A DNA stretch of 64,000 nucleotides from assembly GCF_013407925.2 (NCBI RefSeq), contig NZ_CP060201.1, positions 2,666,001-2,730,000 on the forward strand, read 5' to 3'. Source of the DNA: Pseudomonas protegens (GTDB lineage Bacteria; Pseudomonadota; Gammaproteobacteria; Pseudomonadales; Pseudomonadaceae). The notes beneath the pieces were generated by a model. It did no database searches and was not told where the DNA came from. It was given only the letters and a program-made list of their open reading frames with translations. Within the stretch, counting starts at the first letter, position 1. Each line of letters begins with the position of its first letter. The position numbers were made by a program, and so were the translations under genes. This document shows positions 1-6,750 of the stretch, piece by piece.

Positions 1-1110
1 GACCAGGTAGGCGCGCCGGCGCAACCAGAGAAAACGCTGCTCCAGCAGCGCCAGGGGCTTGGGCGTGGCAATGCCGAGAAACGCCAGGCGATTGCCTTCG
101 CGCCAGGAGTGCCAGGCCCGGCTCGGGCGCCAGAAACGCTTGAGCCAATGAGCGAAGCCCTTGATGTTGTAGCGCTTGACCACCAGGGTCCGCCCCGCCA
201 CCGCGACCCGGCCGACACTGGCCGCGCCACCGGTCTTGTACAGATGGCCCTGGTCCAGCAAGGCATCGGCCTGCTCCAACACAGGCCGCATCGCCGCCTC
301 TTCTTCGCGACGGATCGCCCGCAGGGCAAAGGGTCCGCGCTGCACGCTGAACAGCGTGCAGTCACGGCCGACCTTGTTGAGAAAATCCCGCAGCCGCCAG
401 CCACGCACCTTGTTCACCTGTTTTTCCAGGGCCTCCAGGGGCAAGGCGTGCTCGGCATTGCCGAGCAGGTAGTGCACCAGCAACTCTTCGGTGAAGGGCT
501 CCAGGCTCTTGGGCAACTGGGCGAAGAACACCCCAAGGTTCTCCAGCACCCTGGACCGGGACAGAGGCTTGCCGGCCTCCTCGACGCAGATCCCCGCACC
601 ATCGATCAAATACAGCTGGCCACCATGGCGCAGCAGATTGTCCAGGTGCAGGTCTTCCTGCCACAGGCCCTTGGCGTGCAACTGGGCAATCGCCCCGAGC
701 GCCTCGGCCAGCACCGCCGTCTGCTCATCGGCCAGTACCGGCAGGTTCTCCACCTGCTGCCAGGCGTCGCCCAGGCTTTGCGAGCCTTCTAGAAATTCAA
801 AAAGCAGCCAGCCACCCTCGCCTTCCTGCAGGCCGTCGGCCAGCAGCAGAGGGGTGGTCAGGCCTTGCTGCGCCAGCAGGCGCACGCCGTTCAACTCTCG
901 CTGAAAATGCCGCGCCGCCTTGGACCCCACCAGCAGCTTGGCCAGCACCGGGCGGCCTCGCCAGACCCCGGCGCCCACGTAGCGCTGCCCCGGCAGCACC
1001 CGCAGCAAGGTCAGCAATTGCAGTTGCGCCGGACCGGCGGCATCCGCCAGTTCAAGGCTCAGGGGCAGCACCGGGCTGCGCCCGCTGTTCTTCAGCTCGG
1101 ACAAACGCAT
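1..1110 (-). CDS. LPS core kinase-fold protein, PA5006-like (3' end outside window)
   Basis: Lipopolysaccharide kinase (InaA/Kdo-WaaP) family protein, last visible gene of the LPS core operon. The reading frame stays open from the ATG (complement of 1108-1110) to the window edge, giving 370 residues. A kinase-like core is visible: WQEDLHLDNLL (catalytic-loop Asp) followed by LYLIDGAGI (metal-binding IDG, the DFG equivalent). A second kinase-like segment (RVAVAGRTLVVKRYN, with a candidate ATP-binding Lys) starts near residue 310, so the protein may contain two kinase modules. The start overlaps the stop of the upstream gene (TGATG), indicating translational coupling. Homologues sit at this position in other Pseudomonas and are thought to phosphorylate or otherwise process inner-core heptose. 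The exact substrate is unknown. Confidence 0.8.
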   Translation of the reverse strand, partial: MRLSELKNSGRSPVLPLSLELADAAGPAQLQLLTLLRVLPGQRYVGAGVWRGRPVLAKLLVGSKAARHFQRELNGVRLLAQQGLTTPLLLADGLQEGEGGWLLFEFLEGSQSLGDAWQQVENLPVLADEQTAVLAEALGAIAQLHAKGLWQEDLHLDNLLRHGGQLYLIDGAGICVEEAGKPLSRSRVLENLGVFFAQLPKSLEPFTEELLVHYLLGNAEHALPLEALEKQVNKVRGWRLRDFLNKVGRDCTLFSVQRGPFALRAIRREEEAAMRPVLEQADALLDQGHLYKTGGAASVGRVAVAGRTLVVKRYNIKGFAHWLKRFWRPSRAWHSWREGNRLAFLGIATPKPLALLEQRFLWLRRRAYLV

Positions 1111-1862
1111 CAGCGAGATTCCTTATGACTGCTGCGAGCACTGAGACGGGTCAGCCAGGCCTGCACCAGGGAACTGTCGGGCGACTGATCCAGGTACGCC
1201 GCCAGCAGCGCGCGCACTTCGTCGACGCTCCACACCGAAGCCCGGCGCAGCAAAGGTTCAAGATCCTTGACCCGATCACGCTGCCCGAACAATAGAGGCC
1301 GGGTTTTCTCCAGGTCGATCAACTGCGCCTGATAGCCGTCGCCGTGCCCCCGCAGAAAAATATGCTTGGGATAGAAACAGCCATGCACCTGACGCAAGCT
1401 GTGCAGCTGCCGGGCCAGTTGCCCGCAAGCCTTGAGCACCGCCTGACGCTGTACTTCGCTGAGTTCATCCCAACGCAACAGCAGCCCGTCCAGGTCGTCC
1501 CAGCCGTCCAGGGCCCGGGTCAGGAGAATCGCCCGGGACTCGCCCGCCACCTTGCGCATGCCAAAGAACACCGCCTGCAAGGCCGGAATGCCCAGCAGCT
1601 GATAGCGCCGGATATTGCGAAACTCCCGGGCGAAACTCGGCTCGCCGAAGGGCCGGTGCAGGGTGCGGGTCAGGTAGTTGGTCTGACGCTTGAGATAGAA
1701 ACCCTGCCCCTCCACATCCAGGCGAAAGACACTGCTGCTGCCGCCACGGCTGGTGTTGGGTTCATCCACCGCAGCCAATTGCACGGCCCACAGCTGGTCA
1801 AAAGTGCCGAGGCCGTTACGCTCCAGCAGCGCACGCTCCTGCGGCGCCAGGAAATCAGTCAT
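1110..1862 (-). CDS. LPS kinase-family protein, PA5007-like
   Basis: 250-residue InaA/WaaP-family kinase-fold protein in the LPS core operon. An N-terminal VEGQGFYLKRQ carries the candidate ATP-binding Lys, and QLIDLEKTRP is the metal-binding Asp segment. The segment where the family usually has H-x-D reads VHGCFYPKHIFL, so the canonical catalytic Asp is not obvious. The protein could be a divergent kinase or a pseudokinase partner of its neighbours. Its start overlaps the upstream gene by 4 bp and its stop overlaps the downstream start, so the three small kinases are probably made together. Function is inferred from family and position. Confidence 0.8.
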   Translation of the reverse strand: MTDFLAPQERALLERNGLGTFDQLWAVQLAAVDEPNTSRGGSSSVFRLDVEGQGFYLKRQTNYLTRTLHRPFGEPSFAREFRNIRRYQLLGIPALQAVFFGMRKVAGESRAILLTRALDGWDDLDGLLLRWDELSEVQRQAVLKACGQLARQLHSLRQVHGCFYPKHIFLRGHGDGYQAQLIDLEKTRPLLFGQRDRVKDLEPLLRRASVWSVDEVRALLAAYLDQSPDSSLVQAWLTRLSARSSHKESR

Positions 1863-2593
1863 TCACGCCCCTCAAAAAATCTCACCACGTGACGAATGCG
1901 CTCCTTGTCGGAGGCACTCAGCCGGTTGCGCTCGCGGTACTGCAGATAGAAACGCAGGCGCTGAGTGGCCGACAGATGATATTTGGCCACCTTGTCCAGG
2001 CAGGCCAGATCCTTGGTGATCCGGTACTTGAGCCAGAATCCACGCCAGAAATCGCCGTTCGGACAGTCGATCAGGTACAAGCGGTCCTGGTCGTCGACCA
2101 GCAAGTTGCGCCACTTCAGATCGTTGTGGGTAAAGCGATGGTCGTGCATGACCCGGGTATGGGTTGCCAGCTGCTGGCTGATGCCATCGACCCAGCGCCG
2201 GTCCTTGAGCCGCGGATCATTGCGCTCGGCCAACACCGAAAGGTCCTCGGTACGCGGCAACTCGCGGGTGATCATCGCCCCTCGGGAATAAGCCAGGCAG
2301 CGCCGCTCCAGGCCCCAGGCCACCACATCGGCGGTGGGAATGCCCCACTTGGCGAAGCGCTTGAGGTTCTGCCATTCGAACTTGACCCGGGGCTTGCCCA
2401 GGTAGCGCCGCAGGTTCTTGCCGGCGCCGCTGTAGCGCTTGACGTAATAGTGAATGCCACCCCGCTCGACGCGAATCACTTCGGACAGCGGATCACGGGT
2501 CAGGTGCTCGCCCTGCAGGGCGAATACCGCTTCCAGACTGCCGAAATCCTGCGTCAACTCCTGATAGGCGGGGTCCAGATTCCAACTCGCCAT
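1859..2593 (-). CDS. LPS kinase-family protein, PA5008-like
   Basis: 244-residue lipopolysaccharide kinase of the Kdo/WaaP superfamily. Canonical motifs are visible: HYYVKRYSGAGK (ATP-site Lys), HDHRFTHNDLKWRNLLV (HND catalytic loop) and LYLIDCPNGDFW (metal-binding IDC). It is a soluble cytoplasmic protein with no signal or membrane segment. It lies directly downstream of waaP, with its start overlapping the waaP stop. Likely role: ATP-dependent phosphorylation of a heptose in the LPS inner core. Pseudomonas core is unusually phosphate-rich, which fits several kinases in one operon. The acceptor position cannot be read from sequence. Confidence 0.85.
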   Translation of the reverse strand: MASWNLDPAYQELTQDFGSLEAVFALQGEHLTRDPLSEVIRVERGGIHYYVKRYSGAGKNLRRYLGKPRVKFEWQNLKRFAKWGIPTADVVAWGLERRCLAYSRGAMITRELPRTEDLSVLAERNDPRLKDRRWVDGISQQLATHTRVMHDHRFTHNDLKWRNLLVDDQDRLYLIDCPNGDFWRGFWLKYRITKDLACLDKVAKYHLSATQRLRFYLQYRERNRLSASDKERIRHVVRFFEGRE

Positions 2594-3399
2594 CAGAGTG
2601 CGTCTCCGTAACGTTGCTTGCGGGCGTAGAGTTTTTCCGCCTTGCCTTCGAGCCAGGACAGCAGCGCCGCTTCCTCGGCCAGAACCTGCCGCAGCGGCTG
2701 CTGGAAATAGCCCTTGAGGAAACGCAGCTTGTCGCGGCGCGTCAGGCCGATGTCCAGGGCCGAGAAATACAGGGCCGCCAGGTCCTTGTTGCGCCAGCGC
2801 AAGGTGATCTTCGGCCGGGTCTGGGCCCGATGCAGATCGATCACCGAGAGCTTGAGAGTCTCAGGGGTGATGGGCCGATCGGTGTGCAGCAGGAAATGAC
2901 AGATGTAGCAGTCGCGATGGTTGACCCCGGCGCGGTGCATCATGCCAGTCATGCGCGCCACCTCGGCGATCAGCGCGCGCTTGAGGGCCGGCGCCGGGGG
3001 CTGCTTAACCCAGTCGATGCTGAAGTCTTCGAGGCTGACGGTCGGTGCCAGCTCTTCGGTGACGATGAACGAATGCTGGTCCGCCGGGTTGGCGCCGCGC
3101 TCGCCATAGGCCACCGCGGTCATGGTCGGCACGCCCACCTGGTGCAGGCGCTCCAGGGCCCGCCACTCCTGACCGGCGCCGAGCACCGGCAGCTTGGCGG
3201 TGATCAGGTTCTTGACGATCTCGCCCCAGCCGATCCCACGATGGATCTTCACAAAATAACCGCGGCCATCGACCTCCGTACGCAAGGTACGGCGCGCCTC
3301 CAGCTCACGGTAGACCTGGCCCTTCAGGCCCTCGACAGCCTCGAACGCGTCGCGTCCGGCCCACAGGCTCTTGAAGGGTTCGGCAAGCATCAACTTCAT
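2593..3399 (-). CDS. waaP: Lipopolysaccharide core heptose(I) kinase WaaP
   Basis: Phosphorylates heptose I of the LPS inner core, a step needed for outer-membrane integrity and essential in P. aeruginosa (established). 268 residues, the usual WaaP length. Motifs: GYFVKIHRGIGW (nucleotide-site Lys and glycine-rich start), AGVNHRDCYICHFLL (HRD catalytic loop) and LSVIDLHRAQ (metal-binding Asp). The gene overlaps waaG by 4 bp upstream and abuts the next kinase downstream, so it belongs to the waaF-C-G-P operon. Family assignment is firm. Confidence 0.95.
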   Translation of the reverse strand: MKLMLAEPFKSLWAGRDAFEAVEGLKGQVYRELEARRTLRTEVDGRGYFVKIHRGIGWGEIVKNLITAKLPVLGAGQEWRALERLHQVGVPTMTAVAYGERGANPADQHSFIVTEELAPTVSLEDFSIDWVKQPPAPALKRALIAEVARMTGMMHRAGVNHRDCYICHFLLHTDRPITPETLKLSVIDLHRAQTRPKITLRWRNKDLAALYFSALDIGLTRRDKLRFLKGYFQQPLRQVLAEEAALLSWLEGKAEKLYARKQRYGDAL

Positions 3400-4520
3400 C
3401 GGTGTTGCTCCGCCAGAATCACATCCGCAGCATGCTGCGGCATGCTGTAAAGGTCGGCCGTCTCGGCGAACGCCAGGCCATTACGGCTCCAGGTCGCGCG
3501 TGCAGCGTCGTCGGTCAACATGTTGGTGAGGTATTGATTGAGCTGGCTCTGCTCGAACGGCTCATCCAGCACCAGGCCGCCCTCGGCCTCGGCGATGTAA
3601 TGGGCATAGCCGCAAACCGCAGTCACCAGCACCGGCAGCCCGGCCACCAGGGCCTCAAGCAGGACGGTGCCGGTATTTTCGTTGTAGGCCGGATGAATCA
3701 GCAGGTCGGCGCCCAGCAGGAACCGCGGGATATCGCTGCGGCCCTTCATGAACTGCACCTGATCGCTCAAACCCAGCGCCGCACTCTGCACCTGGAATAC
3801 CTTGGGGTCGTCCTGGCCGATTACAAACAGCCGGGTGCGTTTTTTCAGCGCCGACGGCAGCGCCGCCAGCGCCTTCAGGCTGCGGTCCACGCCCTTGGTC
3901 TTGAACCCGGAGCCGATCTGCACCAGCAGCAACTGGTCATCCTGCAAGGCGAACTCGCGACGGAACTCGGCGCGGATCTCGGCGGCGTTGGCCGGTGCCC
4001 GACGGTCCTGGGCAATGCCCGGCGGCAGCAGGTGAAAGCGCTCCAGCGGGGTGTCGTAATGCTTGATGAACAGCGGCTGCTGGACCTCGGAGATCATCAG
4101 GATCTCGGTCTTGGCATCCTTGGCGAATACCGCCCGCTCGTACTCGGCAAAATGCCGGTAGCGGCCCCAGCGCCGGTACAGGGAATGGCGCAGGTTCTGC
4201 GCCTTGTCCTCGAAACAGCCGTCGGCGGCGTAGTACACGTCCAGCCCCGGCATCTTGTTGAAACCGATCAGTCGATCCACCGGACGCTTGGCCAGGTCGG
4301 CCTCCATCCAGGCGCTGAGCTTTTCATTGCGACGATGGTTGAACAGCGCCTTGACCGGCGCCACCAGCACTTCGAAGCCGGGAGGCACATCGCCTTCCCA
4401 GATCAGGGTGTAGACGCGGATCTGGTGCCCGCGCCGCTGGCACTCCAGGGCAATGCGCATGAAGTCGCGTTGCAGGCCGCCAAAGGGAAAATACTTATAA
4501 AGGACAAAAGCCAATTGCAT
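3396..4520 (-). CDS. waaG: LPS core UDP-glycosyltransferase WaaG
   Basis: Family-4 glycosyltransferase (GT-B fold) that adds the first hexose to heptose II of the inner core at the inner membrane face. 374 residues. The N-terminus LAFVLYKYFPFGGLQRDFMRIA is the typical WaaG opening with the acceptor-side glycine-rich loop. The C-terminal half has ADLLIHPAYNENTGTVLLEALVAGLPVL, the E-x7-E nucleotide-sugar site of GT4 enzymes. The start immediately follows waaC and the gene overlaps waaP, giving operon coupling. In Pseudomonas the transferred sugar is typically GalN rather than Glc, so donor specificity should not be taken from E. coli. Confidence 0.93.
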   Translation of the reverse strand: MQLAFVLYKYFPFGGLQRDFMRIALECQRRGHQIRVYTLIWEGDVPPGFEVLVAPVKALFNHRRNEKLSAWMEADLAKRPVDRLIGFNKMPGLDVYYAADGCFEDKAQNLRHSLYRRWGRYRHFAEYERAVFAKDAKTEILMISEVQQPLFIKHYDTPLERFHLLPPGIAQDRRAPANAAEIRAEFRREFALQDDQLLLVQIGSGFKTKGVDRSLKALAALPSALKKRTRLFVIGQDDPKVFQVQSAALGLSDQVQFMKGRSDIPRFLLGADLLIHPAYNENTGTVLLEALVAGLPVLVTAVCGYAHYIAEAEGGLVLDEPFEQSQLNQYLTNMLTDDAARATWSRNGLAFAETADLYSMPQHAADVILAEQHR

Positions 4521-5581
4521 CAGCGCGGCTCCTCAGCCAGTAACAAGGCGCTCAGTCGGCTGGCGACACGCTCGGGGTTCAGGCGAGTGAAGCACAGTGG
4601 CCACTCGCGCTTGATGTCATAGCGCTGCTGGTCCACAGCGGAGGGCTGGTAGGTGCATTTTTTCTGCAGGCACGGCGCGCAGGGAAAGTTGCTGCCCAGG
4701 TGGATCTGCACCTTGCCATAGGCGCCGGTCAGGCCCGGGTTGGTCGGGCCAAACAAGGAGATGGTCGGCACATCCAGGGCTGCGGCCAGGTGGCCCAACC
4801 CGGTGTCCACGGCCACACAGGCCTGGGCGTCGGCCAGCACCTTGGCGACTCCGGCCAGGTTCAGCTTGGGCAGCACCGTGGCATTTTTCAGGCCGCTGGC
4901 GATGCGCTCGGCCCGGGCTTTCTCGGCGGCGTTGCCCCAGGGCAGCTTGACCTCCACCCCGAGCATGCCCATGCGCTCGGTCAGCTCGCGCCAGTAGGCT
5001 TCGGGCCAGTGCTTGGTGTCCCAGGTGGTGCCGTGCAGGAACAGCACGAAGGGATTCTTGCGCGGCAGTTCCACCAGCTTTTCGACATTCAGACCGTAGT
5101 CGCCCAGGCCCTGCGGCAGGTCGTAGCCCAGGGCCACGGCGAACAACTGACGCACCCGCTCCACCGCGTGCTGCCCACGGGCCACCGCCAGGCGCCGCGA
5201 ATAGAAACGCGACGCCAGGGGCTCACGGGCCGAGTGTTTGTCCAGCCCCGCCACCGGGGCGCGCACGTAGCGAGTCAGCCAGGCGCTTTTCAGCAGGCCC
5301 TGGGCATCGATCACCAGGTCGTACTTGGTCGAGCGCACGCTCTGCTTGAAGCGGCGCCACTCGCCGCTCTTGATGGTTTGCCAGATGTTCTTGCGCCAGC
5401 GACGGATCGCCACCGGAATCACCTTGCCGACCGCCGGGTGCCAGGTGGGGATCTCGGCAAAGCCTTCTTCCACCACCCAGTCGAACTTGATCCCGGGGAT
5501 GGCTCGCGCGGCATCGGTCAGCGCCGGCAATGCGTGAATCACATCCCCCAGGGACGAGGTCTTGATCAACAGTACCCGCAA
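4520..5581 (-). CDS. waaC: LPS heptosyltransferase I WaaC (TTG start)
   Basis: Adds the first L-glycero-D-manno-heptose to Kdo in the inner core (GT9 family). The conserved N-terminus RVLLIKTSSLGDVIHALPAL should follow the initiator Met directly. The codon at that position is TTG (complement of 5579-5581), one base after the waaF stop, with GAGG nine bases upstream. I therefore choose TTG, giving 353 residues. A longer reading from an ATG at 5629 would add 16 unconserved residues and run into waaF. VAVDTGLGHLAAALDVPTISLFGPTNP is the ADP-heptose-binding region. Operon order is waaF-waaC-waaG-waaP. Confidence 0.93.
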   Translation of the reverse strand: MRVLLIKTSSLGDVIHALPALTDAARAIPGIKFDWVVEEGFAEIPTWHPAVGKVIPVAIRRWRKNIWQTIKSGEWRRFKQSVRSTKYDLVIDAQGLLKSAWLTRYVRAPVAGLDKHSAREPLASRFYSRRLAVARGQHAVERVRQLFAVALGYDLPQGLGDYGLNVEKLVELPRKNPFVLFLHGTTWDTKHWPEAYWRELTERMGMLGVEVKLPWGNAAEKARAERIASGLKNATVLPKLNLAGVAKVLADAQACVAVDTGLGHLAAALDVPTISLFGPTNPGLTGAYGKVQIHLGSNFPCAPCLQKKCTYQPSAVDQQRYDIKREWPLCFTRLNPERVASRLSALLLAEEPR

Positions 5582-5582
5582 C

Positions 5583-6617
5583 TTATTGAACCTCGACCGG
5601 GGAGCCCTGCAAGCGCTGCAAGGCTTCATTCACCGGCTGCGGCAACAACTGGCGCAGGCAGTTGTAATGGCCGAAGCGGCAGGTGCGGTCAAAGCACGGG
5701 CTGCATTCGATGCCCAGGCGCACCACCTCGACCTGATCCGCCAGGGGCGGAGTGAAGCCCGGCGAAGTGGAGCCATACACCGCCACCAAAGGGCGATTCA
5801 GCGCCGCCGCCACATGCATTAGCCCGGAGTCGTTGGACACCACCGAGTCGGCGCAGGACAGCAGGTCGATGGCCTCGGCCAGGGAGGTTTCGCCGCTGAG
5901 GTTGCTCGATTCCTCGCGCAGGCCGGGAATCAGTCGCCCGCGAATCTCTTCACCCACGGCATGATCGTTCTTCGAACCGAACAGCCACACCTGCCAGCCC
6001 TCGCGGATCTTGGCCTCGGCCACCTGGGCGTAATGCTCGGACGGCCAGCGCTTGGCCTCGCCGAACTCCGCTCCTGGGCACAGAGCCAGCACCGGACGAT
6101 CGAGCGTCAGACCGAACTTGGCCAGGGCCGCCTCACGGCTTTGCGGATCGATCTGCAGGCTCGGCCGCGGATAAGGCTGGGGCAGTTCGGCGCCCGGTTC
6201 ATAGGCCAGGGCCATGAAGCGCTCGATCATCAGCGGGTAGCGCTCTTTGTCGAGCTTGCGCACGTCATTGAGCAAGCCGTAGCGGAACTCGCCGCGCCAG
6301 CCGGTGCGCTTGGGGATGCCGGCAAAAAAAGGCACCAGGGCCGACTTCAACGAATTGGGCAGCAGGATCGCCTGATCGTACTGGCCGGCCAGGGACTTGC
6401 CGATCCGCCGGCGGGTGGCCAGCTCCAGGGCGCCGTGGCCCAGGGGAAAGCTCAAGGCCCGACGCACCTGGGGCATGCGCTCCAGGATCGGCCGGCTCCA
6501 CTCGGGGGCCAGCACGTCGATCTCGCATTGTGGATGACGCTGTTTCAGGCACTCGAAGAGTGTCTGCGCCATCACCATGTCACCGACCCAACTGGGCCCA
6601 ACGATCAGAATATTCAT
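5583..6617 (-). CDS. waaF: LPS heptosyltransferase II WaaF
   Basis: Transfers the second heptose of the inner core (GT9 family). The start MNILIVGPSWVGDMVMAQ (ATG, complement of 6615-6617) matches the family N-terminus and has GGA about ten bases upstream. An in-frame ATG ten codons earlier is less likely. 344 residues. SVVSNDSGLMHVAAALNRPLVAVYGSTSPGFTPP is the ADP-heptose-binding region, and the C-terminal cysteine group CSPCFDRTCRFGHYNC is typical of WaaF. First gene of the core operon. A strong hairpin lies between it and glnE. Confidence 0.95.
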   Translation of the reverse strand: MNILIVGPSWVGDMVMAQTLFECLKQRHPQCEIDVLAPEWSRPILERMPQVRRALSFPLGHGALELATRRRIGKSLAGQYDQAILLPNSLKSALVPFFAGIPKRTGWRGEFRYGLLNDVRKLDKERYPLMIERFMALAYEPGAELPQPYPRPSLQIDPQSREAALAKFGLTLDRPVLALCPGAEFGEAKRWPSEHYAQVAEAKIREGWQVWLFGSKNDHAVGEEIRGRLIPGLREESSNLSGETSLAEAIDLLSCADSVVSNDSGLMHVAAALNRPLVAVYGSTSPGFTPPLADQVEVVRLGIECSPCFDRTCRFGHYNCLRQLLPQPVNEALQRLQGSPVEVQ

Positions 6618-6636
6618 GTGGTTTCCATAAACGAGC

Positions 6637-6658
6637 CGGGGAGGCATACGCCTCCCCG
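6637..6658 (-). terminator. Hairpin in waaF leader / glnE trailer
   Basis: Perfect 9-bp stem (CGGGGAGGC / GCCTCCCCG) with a 4-nt ATAC loop, lying 20 bases upstream of the waaF start on the same strand. On the minus strand it is followed by CTCGTTTAT, so only a short T run. It may act as a glnE terminator or as an attenuator/insulator for the core operon. Confidence 0.5.
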
Positions 6659-6702
6659 CCTCGAGAATCCAGCACCGCGGCCTTCACCGCCGGTTCAGTT
6701 TG

Positions 6703-6723
6703 GGCGAGCCCACAAGGCTCGCC
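6703..6723 (-). terminator. Hairpin after glnE
   Basis: Perfect 8-bp stem (GGCGAGCC / GGCTCGCC) with a 5-nt loop, 28 bases after the glnE stop. There is no convincing T tract. Together with the hairpin at 6637-6658 it forms a probable transcription boundary between glnE and waaF. Confidence 0.4.
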
Positions 6724-6750
6724 GAAATAGGAGTGGCCCTGTCAGGCCGC

